DNA from: Oscillospiraceae bacterium
GTDB lineage: Bacteria; Bacillota; Clostridia; Oscillospirales; CAG-272
Direction: 5' to 3'
NCBI GenBank assembly: GCA_015065295.1
Contig: SVQN01000008.1
Location: forward strand, 1 to 57,340
Length of the DNA: 57,340 bases
The position numbers and the translations under genes are program-made. The stretch's first letter is position 1. Every line of letters starts with the position of its first letter. Below the pieces are notes generated by a model. That model had not been told where the DNA came from. It searched no databases and saw nothing but the letters and a program-made list of their open reading frames with translations. Positions 32,581 to 41,642 of this stretch are shown here, in pieces.

Positions 32581-33015
32581 TTACAGAAACGGCCGCAGAT
32601 CGACCGCAAGCTGTGCTTCCAGATGGATCAGCCGTTTCGTGATATCCTTGGAAACTTCGTCCGCCGCCTTGTACTGGTTCAGATACCGGTTCAGGGATTT
32701 CACGCCCATGTTGCATCCGTCGGTAATCAGGTCGGCGATCGTATGGTCGGACTCGTTGAACGTCAGCTTCATATTCGTTTTCATGACGGACATACTCTGC
32801 GCGATGGGATTCGGGTCTTTTCCGTCGTCGTGGAACCGGTCGAGCTGGGTCTGGATTTCCTCTTTGAGTTTGTTGTGTTCGCTTTTGCATTCGGTCAGCG
32901 ACTGCTTCAGCGAATCCGCATGGACATAATCCAGTACGTCGTTGATGGAATCCACCCCCATTTTGATTCCCGCGTCGCATTCACGCAGCAGCTTGATGGT
33001 ATCCTGTTCAATCAT
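32581..33015 (-). CDS. Small helical-bundle protein of unknown function
   Basis: 144 residues, almost wholly alpha-helical by composition. It probably folds as a four-helix bundle: helices around residues 3-30, 35-65, 75-110 and 112-140. Conserved-looking segments include LRECDAGIKMG, DDGKDPNPIA, TDGCNMGVKSLNRYLNQY and a C-terminal AQLAVDLRPFL. From memory, similar proteins are widespread in gut clostridia, possibly related to DUF2383-type bundles, but I cannot confirm this. There is no signal peptide and no obvious metal-binding pattern beyond scattered Glu/His. It stands alone between a regulator and the beta-helix/PDZ gene. Confidence 0.75.
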   Translation of the reverse strand: MIEQDTIKLLRECDAGIKMGVDSINDVLDYVHADSLKQSLTECKSEHNKLKEEIQTQLDRFHDDGKDPNPIAQSMSVMKTNMKLTFNESDHTIADLITDGCNMGVKSLNRYLNQYKAADEVSKDITKRLIHLEAQLAVDLRPFL

Positions 33016-33086
33016 TTTTTGCTGTTCCCCTTTTGGTTTTCATGGATTTTTCAATAGTATTCCCGTCCGGAGAACAATTATCCCTC

Positions 33087-33114
33087 TTGCAATCGTCAAA
33101 AAGTCTGGTATAAT
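33087..33114 (+). promoter_or_regulatory. Promoter of the beta-helix/PDZ - PHP - EutH operon
   Basis: TTGCAA (33087-33092), 16-bp spacer, TATAAT (33109-33114) with extended TGG. Confidence 0.75.
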
Positions 33115-33161
33115 TAAGAAAATGCAAAAAACTCAATTTTACAGAAACGAGGATGGATCGG

Positions 33162-35294
33162 ATGAATTTCAACAACCTCTGTGACCACTCCGTTATCCGG
33201 ATTCCCGCCGGTGTCCACCGGTTTTCTTCCCCCGTCGTCATCCGCGGGAACGATATCCGTATTGTCGGCGAGGACAGCGCGGTTCTCTCCGGTACGGTCG
33301 CCCTCTCCCGCGCGGATTTTGCCGAAGTCGAACCCGGCGTATTTTCCGCACCGGTTCTCTTTCCCGCCGACGCCCTGATCGTCAGCGGACGGCGTTACAC
33401 CATGGCACGTTATCCGAAAAAACACGACGATTCGGCTGTGTTCGGCGGATATGCCGCCGACTGCATCCTGCCGAAAAAAACGTCCGGATGGGCAAATCCG
33501 TCCGGCGGGTATATTCACGCCATGCACCGTCATCTGTGGGGCGGATATTCTTATAAAATCGAAGGAAAGAATCCGGACGGGACATTGAATCTGTCCGGCG
33601 GCTGGCAGAACAACCGTCAGATGGGGATGCACGACGAGTACCGTTTCGCCGAAAACATCCGCGAGGAAATGACCGAACCCGGCGAATGGTATTTTGACGA
33701 AGCCGAAATGCGCGTGTATGTCCGTCCGTTTGCCGAAGACGACCTCGACCGGACGGAAATCGCCGTATCGCGCGGATTCTTTATTCTGGAAAACTGCACC
33801 AATGTCACCATCGAAAACCTGACATTCGAAAACAGCGTCCGCACCTTCATGGAAACGAAGGAACCCCTTCTGCGGAGCGACTGGACGATTTACCGAGGCG
33901 GCGCGGTCACAATCCGCGATTCGTCCGACTGTACCATCGACCGCTGTACTTTCCGCAATATCGGCTCGAACGGTGTTTTTGTGGACGGTGCCTGCGAAAA
34001 TATCCGTCTTACACGGTCGCATCTGACGGACATCGGTGCCAGCGGGGTCTGCTTTGTCGGACATCCCGACGCGGTACGCAGTCCCCTCTTTGAGTACAAC
34101 GAAACCCACGCCTTCGCGGAACTCGACCTCACGCCCGGTCCGAAGTCCGGCAATTATCCGAAAAACGGTCTCATTGAGGACTGCCTGATCGAATACGTCG
34201 GCACAACGGAAAAACAGGCGTCGGGGATCGAAGTTTCGATGGCATACGGGATTACGATCAAAAACTGCACCGTCTGCCACACCTCCCGCGCGGGAATCAA
34301 CTTTTCCGAAGGAACGTTCGGCGGTCACCGGATCGAGGGATGCGACGTGTTCGACACCGTCCGCGAGACCGGCGACCACGGCAGCTTCAATTCATGGGGA
34401 CGCGACCGGTTCTGGCACGTCCGCGACCTCGATGACCGCGACGCACACCGGTATGCCGCGCTCGATATGCTCGCTCCGAACGTCATCACCCGCAGCCGCT
34501 TCCGCTGTGACCGCGGCTGGGACATCGACCTCGACGACGGTTCCTCGAACTTCATCATCACCGAAAACCTCTGTCTGAACGGCGGTCTGAAACTGCGGGA
34601 AGGCTGTTTCCGCACCGTCCGTAACAACATCACCGTGAACAATACCATGCACTTCCATGTCTGGTATCCCGAAAGTGGCGATCTTGTGGAAAACAACCTC
34701 GTTTTCCGGGAGTATGCCCCCTACGGAATGCCCGATCCGTGGGGAAAATCCGTGAATTTCAATATTCTCCACAAGCCCGGACAGACCGTTCCCTCTCCGG
34801 CGGAATCGCTCGCACGTTCGTCCGGTCAGGACGCAGATTCCGTCTGCCTTGACGCGCAGTTCCGCTCGCCCGAAACCTCCGACTACACACCGACCTGTCC
34901 GCTGATTCACGGATTCGAGAATTTCCCCACGGAATTCGGCGTGCGCTACGAACCGCTCCGCCGGATCGCCGGTACGCCCGTTCTGCCGAAAATCGAACAG
35001 GCACACGCAGAACATACCTCCGCCGCTGTGACCGTTCACGGAATCACCGCAAAAACGATCGACAGCGACGGTGAAATGTCCGTTTACGGGACGGCGGGAC
35101 ATCAGGGCGCACTGGTTCTCTCGGTTGACGAAACGTCAATTGCATGGAAGCGCGGCATCCGTCCGGACGATGTCCTGACCGAAATCGGGACGAAACAGAT
35201 CCGCACGGCAGACGATCTCGCGGAAATCGGGAACATCGCCGATGCGTGCATCACCCTTCTCCGGAAACAGAAATCCCTGTTTCTGGGAGTGTAA
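33162..35294 (+). CDS. Right-handed parallel beta-helix protein with C-terminal PDZ domain
   Basis: 710 residues. The beta-helix region (about 210-490) has rungs such as NCTNVTIENLTFENS, SDCTIDRCTFRNIGSNGVFVDG, ITIKNCTVCHTSRAGINF and FRTVRNNITVNN. The last 75 residues (HQGALVLSVDETSIAWKRG, IRPDDVLTEIGTKQI) form a PDZ-like domain, which usually binds peptide C-termini. No signal peptide is seen, so the whole fusion appears cytosolic. Beta-helix folds usually act on polysaccharides; PDZ fusion is unusual and its partner is unknown. The start at 33162 is preferred because GAGG lies nine bases upstream; an ATG at 33153 abuts it. First gene of a three-gene operon. Confidence 0.83.
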   Translation: MNFNNLCDHSVIRIPAGVHRFSSPVVIRGNDIRIVGEDSAVLSGTVALSRADFAEVEPGVFSAPVLFPADALIVSGRRYTMARYPKKHDDSAVFGGYAADCILPKKTSGWANPSGGYIHAMHRHLWGGYSYKIEGKNPDGTLNLSGGWQNNRQMGMHDEYRFAENIREEMTEPGEWYFDEAEMRVYVRPFAEDDLDRTEIAVSRGFFILENCTNVTIENLTFENSVRTFMETKEPLLRSDWTIYRGGAVTIRDSSDCTIDRCTFRNIGSNGVFVDGACENIRLTRSHLTDIGASGVCFVGHPDAVRSPLFEYNETHAFAELDLTPGPKSGNYPKNGLIEDCLIEYVGTTEKQASGIEVSMAYGITIKNCTVCHTSRAGINFSEGTFGGHRIEGCDVFDTVRETGDHGSFNSWGRDRFWHVRDLDDRDAHRYAALDMLAPNVITRSRFRCDRGWDIDLDDGSSNFIITENLCLNGGLKLREGCFRTVRNNITVNNTMHFHVWYPESGDLVENNLVFREYAPYGMPDPWGKSVNFNILHKPGQTVPSPAESLARSSGQDADSVCLDAQFRSPETSDYTPTCPLIHGFENFPTEFGVRYEPLRRIAGTPVLPKIEQAHAEHTSAAVTVHGITAKTIDSDGEMSVYGTAGHQGALVLSVDETSIAWKRGIRPDDVLTEIGTKQIRTADDLAEIGNIADACITLLRKQKSLFLGV

Positions 35295-35322
35295 CGATTT
35301 TTGACTCCATGAGGTATTCCAG

Positions 35323-36141
35323 ATGACGTACAAACAGAATCTTCACGTTCACACCTCCTACTGCGACGGCAGAGACACGCCCGAAGAAGTCGTCCTCGCC
35401 GCCATGGAACAGGGATTTTCCTCCATCGGATTCTCCGGACATTCCTATATGCACTACTCCCCCGGCCACTCGATGTCCCTTGCGGGAACCGAAGAGTACC
35501 GCCGGGAAGCCGCCCGTCTCCGCGAAAAATATGCGGGACAGATCAAGCTTTTCTGCGGACTGGAGGTCGATATGTATTCCGAAATCGACCTTTCCGGCTA
35601 CGATTATCTTATCGGCTCTGTTCACTATCTGCCGATTGACGGGGAATACGTCGGCTTCGACCGCTCGCAGGACGAGGTTCAGCGCGTGATCGACGTGTAT
35701 TTCCACGGCGACGGCATGGCGTACGCGCGGATGTACTACGAACAGCTTGCCCTTCTGCCGAACTTCGGGAAGTTTGACATTCTCGGGCATTTCGACCTCA
35801 TCACCAAGCACAGCGAAAACGCCGTCTTCTTCGACGAGGAATCCCCCGTTTACCGTTCGTATGCGATCGAAGCGGCGGAAGCACTGGCAAAGCATATCCC
35901 GCTGTTCGAAGTCAACACCGGCGCGATCTCCCGCGGCTACCGGACTTCCCCGTACCCGTCCGTGTTCCTGCTGAAGGAAATGAAGCGGCTCGGTTACGGC
36001 GCGGTGATTACCTCCGACTGCCACGATGCCCGCGCACTGTCCTGCCATTACGAAGAATCCGCCGAACTGCTCCGTTCCTGCGGCTTCCGTGAGCTGTACA
36101 TTCTCGACGAACCGGGCGTTTTCCGCACCGTATCGCTGTAA
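35323..36141 (+). CDS. PHP-domain phosphatase (histidinol-phosphatase-like)
   Basis: 272 residues of the PHP family. Metal ligands are recognisable: LHVHTSYCDGR (HxH), FSGHSYMH, CGLEVDMY, GSVHYLP, LGHFDLI and a final TSDCHDA. The trinuclear site and length fit HisK-type histidinol-phosphate phosphatases, but PHP enzymes also hydrolyse other phosphate esters. No other histidine-biosynthesis gene is in the window. It follows the beta-helix/PDZ gene by 28 bases and precedes eutH by 15, so it is co-transcribed; a sugar-phosphate substrate is as likely as histidinol phosphate (inference). Confidence 0.85.
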   Translation: MTYKQNLHVHTSYCDGRDTPEEVVLAAMEQGFSSIGFSGHSYMHYSPGHSMSLAGTEEYRREAARLREKYAGQIKLFCGLEVDMYSEIDLSGYDYLIGSVHYLPIDGEYVGFDRSQDEVQRVIDVYFHGDGMAYARMYYEQLALLPNFGKFDILGHFDLITKHSENAVFFDEESPVYRSYAIEAAEALAKHIPLFEVNTGAISRGYRTSPYPSVFLLKEMKRLGYGAVITSDCHDARALSCHYEESAELLRSCGFRELYILDEPGVFRTVSL

Positions 36142-36156
36142 CTGCGGAGGGTTTTC

Positions 36157-37245
36157 ATGAATTTTGTCGCTGTTTTTATGGTGATTTTCTCCATGATCGC
36201 CGCCGCAGACCGTATTTTCGGAAACCGACTCGGACTCGGGAAGGAATTCGAAAAGGGCTTCATGCTTCTCGGCAGCATGGCACTGTCCATGATCGGGATG
36301 ATTGTCATTTCGCCGTTTCTCGCCGCTCTGCTCTCTCCCCTGTTCGATGTGGTCTGGAATGTCCTGCATATCGACCCGTCCATCATTCCGGCGTCCCTGT
36401 TCGCCAACGACATGGGCGGCGCGCCGCTTTCGGTGGAAACTGCGAAAAACGAAGCCGTCGGACGATTCAACGCGCTGGTTGTTTCGTCCATGATGGGATG
36501 CACGATTTCGTTCACCATCCCGACCGCGCTCGGACTTGTCCCGCCGGAACGTCATAAACCGGTGCTTCTCGGCTTCCTCTGCGGGATCGTCACCATCCCG
36601 GTCGGCTGTTTCGCGGGCGGACTTGCCGCGCGGATTCCGATCGGTGCGCTTCTGATCGACCTTCTGCCGCTCGTCCTGTTTTCGGGCATCATTGCCGCCG
36701 GACTTCTTCTCTGCCCGATGGTCTGCGTCCGGGTGTTTGACATTTTCGGACGTGCTATCAAAATCGTCATCACGATCGGTCTGGCACTCGGCGTTCTGCG
36801 GTATCTGACCGGCGTGGAAGTTCTTCCGGGACTCGCTACGCTGGAAGAAGGCGCGGCAATCTGTCTCAACGCCAGTGCCGTCATGAGCGGTGCGTTCCCG
36901 TTTATTTTCCTGATCTCGAAAGCCCTGACGAAGCCGCTCCGGAAGCTCGGAACCCGTCTGAGAATCAACGAAACCTCCGCGCTCGGCATCGTTTCGTCCC
37001 TGGCGACCAGCCTGACGACCTACGAAATGGTCAAGGACATGGACGAAAAGGGGATCGTGCTGAACTCCGCGTTTGCCATTTCGGGGGCGTTCACGTTCGC
37101 GGGACATCTCGCGTTCACGCTGGCGTTCGACGCGGCGTACATCGTGCCGGTGATTCTCGGGAAGCTCCTCGCCGGGATTACGGCTCTGCTGCTCGCCGTG
37201 CTGATCCACCGCCGGATCGCCGGACGCGGAAGCAAACTGCTGTAA
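36157..37245 (+). CDS. eutH: EutH-like ethanolamine transporter
   Basis: 362 residues and about ten hydrophobic helices. Family features include a MALSMIGMIVISPF start region, SLFANDMGGAPLSVETAKNE, SSMMGCTISFTIPTALG, a GAFTFAGHLAFTLAFD segment and a C-terminal helix pair, matching EutH, which carries ethanolamine into the cell. No other ethanolamine-utilisation gene (EutBC, microcompartment shell) is in the window. CGGAGGG precedes the start. The stop codon is overlapped by one copy of a 6-bp duplication (AAGATT) that flanks an inserted R3 element. Confidence 0.9.
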   Translation: MNFVAVFMVIFSMIAAADRIFGNRLGLGKEFEKGFMLLGSMALSMIGMIVISPFLAALLSPLFDVVWNVLHIDPSIIPASLFANDMGGAPLSVETAKNEAVGRFNALVVSSMMGCTISFTIPTALGLVPPERHKPVLLGFLCGIVTIPVGCFAGGLAARIPIGALLIDLLPLVLFSGIIAAGLLLCPMVCVRVFDIFGRAIKIVITIGLALGVLRYLTGVEVLPGLATLEEGAAICLNASAVMSGAFPFIFLISKALTKPLRKLGTRLRINETSALGIVSSLATSLTTYEMVKDMDEKGIVLNSAFAISGAFTFAGHLAFTLAFDAAYIVPVILGKLLAGITALLLAVLIHRRIAGRGSKLL

Positions 37246-37249
37246 GATT

Positions 37250-37466
37250 AACGTGAGTTCGACGGAGAAACGATAAGGACAGTTCCCCCGTAGGGAGCGG
37301 CGCCCCCGTCGCTCCGTTGAACGATTTGGATAAACAAATTGTCTGTAAATGGAAAATCAAGGTTGAGTTTATCAAATTTTGTTCAGTCAAAACGTTTGAT
37401 GGAGCGACGAGGGCGCCGCTCCCTACGGGTTCAGTTGTCATTACAGCGATCTGTCGAACTCACGTT
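37250..37466. mobile_element. R3 palindromic element, copy C (217 bp) with target duplication
   Basis: AACGTGAGTTCGACGG to GTCGAACTCACGTT, the same length and ends as copy A, with GTAGGGAGCGGCGCC arms and the GATTTGGATAAACAAATTG core. It is flanked by AAGATT on both sides (37244-37249, 37467-37472). No coding capacity. It lies between eutH and the feoB terminator. Confidence 0.8.
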
Positions 37467-37484
37467 AAGATTAAACTGCACGCA

Positions 37485-37516
37485 AAAAGGATGCACCGTC
37501 TGAAGTGCATCCTTTT
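37485..37516. terminator. Terminator of feoB (and eutH)
   Basis: AAAAGGATGCAC (37485-37496) pairs with GTGCATCCTTTT (37505-37516), perfect 12-bp stem between the convergent genes. Confidence 0.85.
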
Positions 37517-37532
37517 GTTGTTTATGTATTCT

Positions 37533-39530
37533 TTATTTTGCATTTTCCGCTTTCAGCTTTTTATCGGTGTTCGCAATCAGCGCAATAATCACGCCGGCCA
37601 TCGCAAGAACCGTGATCAGTCCCGCAACTGCCGCGCCGACGTTCAGTGCGCCGCCGGTCACGATGGTGCCGATGGTATAGACGAGATACGCCACGGTGTA
37701 GCCGACCGCAAGCTGAAGACCGATGCCGCCCCAGAGCCACTTCGCGGACTTCATTTCCGCGTTCATCGCGCCGATGGCCGCAAAGCACGGCGGAGAGTAC
37801 AGGTTGAACATCAGGTAAGCGAGTGCCGCCACCTTGGTGATCGCCATGATGCCTGCCGCTTCCGCACCTGCGCCTTCCATGAGGGCAAGCTCTTCGGTGT
37901 CGATGAGATTTTCAAGACCGACAAAGCAGACTGCCAGCGTACCGACAACGTTTTCCTTGGCAATGAAGCCGGTGACAGCGGCTGCCGCCATCTGCCAGCT
38001 CAGAACGCCGATGATCGGAATGAAGAGGTACGCGAACGGACGAGCGATGGAAGCGAGAATGGACACATCCGCCGATTCCGCCACGGTGAACGACCAGGTG
38101 AAGGTCTGCATGATCTGCACCGCCATGTTGCAGAGGAGGATGATGGTCGCCGCCTTGACGATATAATCCCAGCCGCGGCGGCACATGGACTTGAACGCGC
38201 CCCAGAAGGACGGAATCTTATATTCGGGCAGTTCAATAATGAAGAAGGATTTCTTCGCCCTGTAACCGGCGATCCGGTTGACGAGCAGCGCGCAGAGGAA
38301 GATCAGGACGATCCCGGCGAGATACATCATGGTGCTGACCCAGCCTGCGTTCTCGAAGAACATTCCCGCAAACAGGGAGATGATCGGAATTTTCGCGCCG
38401 CACGGCATGAACGGAGAGATCATCGCGGTTGCACGGCGTTCGCGTTCATTGCGGATGGTACGGCTTGCCATGATGCCGGGAACCGCGCAGCCGACCGTGA
38501 TGACAAACGGGATGACCGACTTGCCGGAAAGACCGACCTTCTTGAAAATCGGGTCAAGAACGACGGCAACGCGCGCCATATAGCCGCAGTCTTCGAGCAG
38601 AGCGATGAGGAAGTACATGACCATGACGAGCGGGAGGAAGCCGACAACGGCCGCAACGCCGCCGATCACGCCGTCCACGAGAATCGCGGAGAGAAGCGGA
38701 TTGGCATCTGCCGCAGTAAAGAGATCACCGACCCAACTCTGGAACGTTTCGAGCCAGCCGACGAGAACATCCGCAATCGGTGCACCGACCCAGACTTGCG
38801 AAATCTGGAACACGAGGAACATGACGACGGCGAAAATCGGAATGCCGAGCCACTTGTTCGTGAGAACTTCGTCGATTTTGTCGCCGACGCCCCAGCTTTT
38901 CGTGAAGGTCTTGCGCTTTTCGACCTCTTTGACGATGCCGTTGACGAACGCGAACCGACGGCGGTCTTCCGCTTCCGCAGCCGCTTTATCCGCCGGATTG
39001 ACGTCTGCCGGACGGTACGGCGCACTCTGCGTCTTGCCGACTGCTCCGACTGCCGCTTCCACAAGGACTTTCAGACCGTCCGCCGAGGTTGCGGTCGTCT
39101 CGATGACCGGACAGCCGAGCTTCGCGGAAAGCGTATCCACGTTGATCCTGTTCTCTTTCTTCCGGTTAAGGTCGGTTTTGTTCAGAGCAACGACGAGCGG
39201 AATCCCGAGTTCGAGAAGCTGCGTGGTGAAAAACAGGCTTCGTGACAGGTTGGTCGCGTCCACGATGTTGATGATGACATCGGGATTTTCATTTTTTACA
39301 TAAGACGAAGTGACGCTTTCCTCCGACGTGAACGGAGACATGGAATAGGCTCCGGGAAGGTCAACGGCAACAAGCGTTTCGCTTCCGCTGTAATACGATC
39401 TTTTGATGGAGTGTTCCTTCTTGTCCACGGTAACACCTGCCCAGTTGCCGACCTTTTCGCTCCGGCCGGTCAGGGCGTTGTACATCGTCGTTTTCCCGGA
39501 ATTGGGATTGCCGGTCAATGCAATTCTCAT
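37533..39530 (-). CDS. feoB: Ferrous iron transporter FeoB
   Basis: 665 residues. The N-terminal G domain has G1 GNPNSGKTTMYNALTG, G3 DLPGAYSMSP and G4 NKTD. A helical guanine-dissociation-inhibitor-like region follows (to about 260), then about eight membrane helices with Gate-type segments (GCAVPGIMASRTI, FMPCGAKIPI). It imports Fe2+ across the cytoplasmic membrane. FeoA and the Cys-rich partner are encoded about 32 kb away, so the feo system is split. The promoter is near consensus with three GTTAG-N6-CTAAC palindromes in the leader, one covering the transcription start exactly as at feoA. Confidence 0.95.
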   Translation of the reverse strand: MRIALTGNPNSGKTTMYNALTGRSEKVGNWAGVTVDKKEHSIKRSYYSGSETLVAVDLPGAYSMSPFTSEESVTSSYVKNENPDVIINIVDATNLSRSLFFTTQLLELGIPLVVALNKTDLNRKKENRINVDTLSAKLGCPVIETTATSADGLKVLVEAAVGAVGKTQSAPYRPADVNPADKAAAEAEDRRRFAFVNGIVKEVEKRKTFTKSWGVGDKIDEVLTNKWLGIPIFAVVMFLVFQISQVWVGAPIADVLVGWLETFQSWVGDLFTAADANPLLSAILVDGVIGGVAAVVGFLPLVMVMYFLIALLEDCGYMARVAVVLDPIFKKVGLSGKSVIPFVITVGCAVPGIMASRTIRNERERRATAMISPFMPCGAKIPIISLFAGMFFENAGWVSTMMYLAGIVLIFLCALLVNRIAGYRAKKSFFIIELPEYKIPSFWGAFKSMCRRGWDYIVKAATIILLCNMAVQIMQTFTWSFTVAESADVSILASIARPFAYLFIPIIGVLSWQMAAAAVTGFIAKENVVGTLAVCFVGLENLIDTEELALMEGAGAEAAGIMAITKVAALAYLMFNLYSPPCFAAIGAMNAEMKSAKWLWGGIGLQLAVGYTVAYLVYTIGTIVTGGALNVGAAVAGLITVLAMAGVIIALIANTDKKLKAENAK

Positions 39531-39597
39531 AAAGTTTGTTTCTCCTTCTGATTCAGAACGACAGGGGAACCGCCGCTTCTCATTGAATTCTCCTTCA

Positions 39598-39613
39598 GTT
39601 AGTACACGCTAAC
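39598..39613. promoter_or_regulatory. Iron-type operator, feoB copy 3 (leader)
   Basis: GTTAG-N6-CTAAC with spacer TACACG. Confidence 0.7.
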
Positions 39614-39673
39614 CGAAATCCAAAAAAGAATATACCGCTCCCGGCAATTCTCCCGGAATGCCGGACGGCCTAT

Positions 39674-39689
39674 GTTAGCTTATGCTAAC
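39674..39689. promoter_or_regulatory. Iron-type operator, feoB copy 2 (leader)
   Basis: GTTAG-N6-CTAAC with spacer CTTATG. Confidence 0.7.
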
Positions 39690-39708
39690 CAATGGAATAA
39701 AATTCGCG

Positions 39709-39724
39709 GTTAGTCTCTTCTAAC
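39709..39724. promoter_or_regulatory. Iron-type operator at the feoB transcription start
   Basis: GTTAG-N6-CTAAC with spacer TCTCTT. The palindrome extends outward as GCGGTTAG...CTAACCGC. It begins a few bases after the -10, so binding would block initiation. Confidence 0.75.
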
Positions 39725-39731
39725 CGCGAAC

Positions 39732-39760
39732 AGTATACCATGCCGATGGGTATTTGTCAA
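39732..39760 (-). promoter_or_regulatory. Promoter of feoB
   Basis: Minus strand: TTGACA (39755-39760), 17-bp spacer, TATACT (39732-39737) with extended TGG. Confidence 0.8.
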
Positions 39761-39809
39761 TACTTTTTTTCGATTTCTTCCAAGTTTTTTCGTCCGCTGA
39801 AATTCCGTC

Positions 39810-41612
39810 TCAGAGTTCTTCCACCGGGCATTTTGCAAGTGCAAGGAATTCTGCAAAACCGCCGGCCGCGCAGATTCCGGGGAGGAAAAATTCGCGGAAA
39901 TAGTCGGTATCGTCCGCCAGTGCCGCACGATCAAGTCTGGCGGAGGTCACACCGTCGCAGAGTGCCAGCGCACAGACTGCCCAGCGCGCCGCACGTCCTT
40001 CCGCCCGCACGGTCAGCTCCCCGCCGAGCGTTTCCGCGGTACGGATCAGCAGAGCGGCATCCTGTGTACGGAGAGCGTTCGCCGTGTAGTTGAATGTCGT
40101 GAAGTAGCGGTTGTCGGAATCGTTACCTGCAATATTCCGCGACGTTCCCGCAAATTCACCGGTCAGGAACACGTCTCCGCTGACAACCATCACGCCGTCG
40201 GCAAGCAGGCTCTGCGCCTCCGCACCATCGAGGACGGTTTTGCCGTTTTCGTCCAGAACGTTTTTGCCGTTTTGCCCGAGGATCAGACAGACGCGCTTTC
40301 CGTCCCACGCATCGGGAATAAGCTGTACGAAGGGCAGTTTTTCTCCTTTTCCGCCGTAAATCACGCTCTTTTCGATCCGGATATCCCCCGTTTTTTCAGA
40401 GGAAATTTTGATCCGTTTGCCGGAATCCGTACCGATTCCCGTGACCCAGCCGAGCATCTTCCGCTTTTCTTCATCGGACAGCGAAGCAAGGGCCGCCGTG
40501 CGTTCCGCTTTTTTCCATGCGAAATATTCGTCGTCATTGTCAAAGCCCGGCGCGTGACCGTTTCCGTTGAACCAGGTCAGTGCAGAAAGGTCTTCGACCT
40601 CAATCGGCTGTTCGACCCATTCCGGATTGCAGCCCATCAGATGCCGCGCAAAGAAGCTGTAGACGCGGTGACGGGTCTTGTCGTTGTACTGATGCGGCGC
40701 ATCCTGATAGAAATGTTCGACCATATCTTCCGCACCGTACTGCCGGTAGGCTTCCAGAACGCCCGGAAGTTCGGCGGTTTCGAGGTACTTCGTCCAGTCG
40801 CCGGTCGAACCCGCGAGGAAGAGTGCCCTCGGAGCAAGCATCGCGCACATTTCGGTATTGTCCGTATCACGGCGCAGACCTGCCGCGTTTTCGCACATAC
40901 AGCCGCCCTGCATATGGAGCGAGATCATGTTGATCGGTGCGGCCGCCTTGATCCGTTCGTCGAGCAGGCTGAGGAAGAGGGTCTGCGAACCGCCGCCGGA
41001 CGCACCGGTCACGCCGATATTGTCCGCGTCCACTTCGGGCATGGAGCAAAGCAGGTCGAGCGCGCGGATGTTGTTCCAGAGCTGAACGCCGAGACCGTTC
41101 GACAGCCAGAGTTCCTTTTCACCGCCGCCGTATTCGTGCGAGAGCTGACGGCTGTCCACCGTACCGATCATGTCGGTGACGAGGCAGATGAAGCCCATGC
41201 GGGCGAAATTGGCGATCTGCTGGGGATAATCGGCGGTGTCCATCCGGGTCAGACGCTGTTCCATCCAGTGACCGATCACGTTGAGGATCGCCGGTGCCTT
41301 CGCCTTCATGGGGCGGGGGAGGTAGAGATTGCCGGTCGACCACATTCCGGGACTGCTTTCAAACATGACTTTTTTGACGGAATAGCCTTCGTAGTCGCCG
41401 ACATCCTCATAGCGGGGATTCAGCGGCGTTTTTTCCGGCCACGGGTACAGTCCCGCCGACATCCGCAGATTGAAGCGAAGCTCCTCACGGCGGCGTTCGA
41501 CTTCCTCACGGGAGGAAAACGTCGTGATGGGGAAAACCGTGTTGGTGTGACGGGCGACGTTCAGCCGCGCATCATCCGGCGTATAGCCGAGAACATTGTA
41601 AAGAGAATTCAT
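39810..41612 (-). CDS. Alpha/beta-hydrolase, acetylxylan-esterase-like
   Basis: 600 residues. The hydrolase core (about 90-320) includes APAILNVIGHWM, the nucleophile elbow VTGASGGGSQTLF (GxSxG), a region with ALFLAGSTGDWTKYLE that supplies an acidic residue, and APHQYND with the candidate catalytic His. The second half (about 350-600) is an additional domain without recognised motifs. The layout fits large acetyl-esterase-like enzymes that deacetylate hemicellulose; the substrate is not proven. No signal peptide, so cytosolic. It lies 30 bases after nagB in the same transcript, linking it to amino-sugar or acetyl-sugar breakdown. Confidence 0.8.
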   Translation of the reverse strand: MNSLYNVLGYTPDDARLNVARHTNTVFPITTFSSREEVERRREELRFNLRMSAGLYPWPEKTPLNPRYEDVGDYEGYSVKKVMFESSPGMWSTGNLYLPRPMKAKAPAILNVIGHWMEQRLTRMDTADYPQQIANFARMGFICLVTDMIGTVDSRQLSHEYGGGEKELWLSNGLGVQLWNNIRALDLLCSMPEVDADNIGVTGASGGGSQTLFLSLLDERIKAAAPINMISLHMQGGCMCENAAGLRRDTDNTEMCAMLAPRALFLAGSTGDWTKYLETAELPGVLEAYRQYGAEDMVEHFYQDAPHQYNDKTRHRVYSFFARHLMGCNPEWVEQPIEVEDLSALTWFNGNGHAPGFDNDDEYFAWKKAERTAALASLSDEEKRKMLGWVTGIGTDSGKRIKISSEKTGDIRIEKSVIYGGKGEKLPFVQLIPDAWDGKRVCLILGQNGKNVLDENGKTVLDGAEAQSLLADGVMVVSGDVFLTGEFAGTSRNIAGNDSDNRYFTTFNYTANALRTQDAALLIRTAETLGGELTVRAEGRAARWAVCALALCDGVTSARLDRAALADDTDYFREFFLPGICAAGGFAEFLALAKCPVEEL

Positions 41613-41642
41613 ATACTTGCTCCTTTCCTGAGTTCAGACCGT

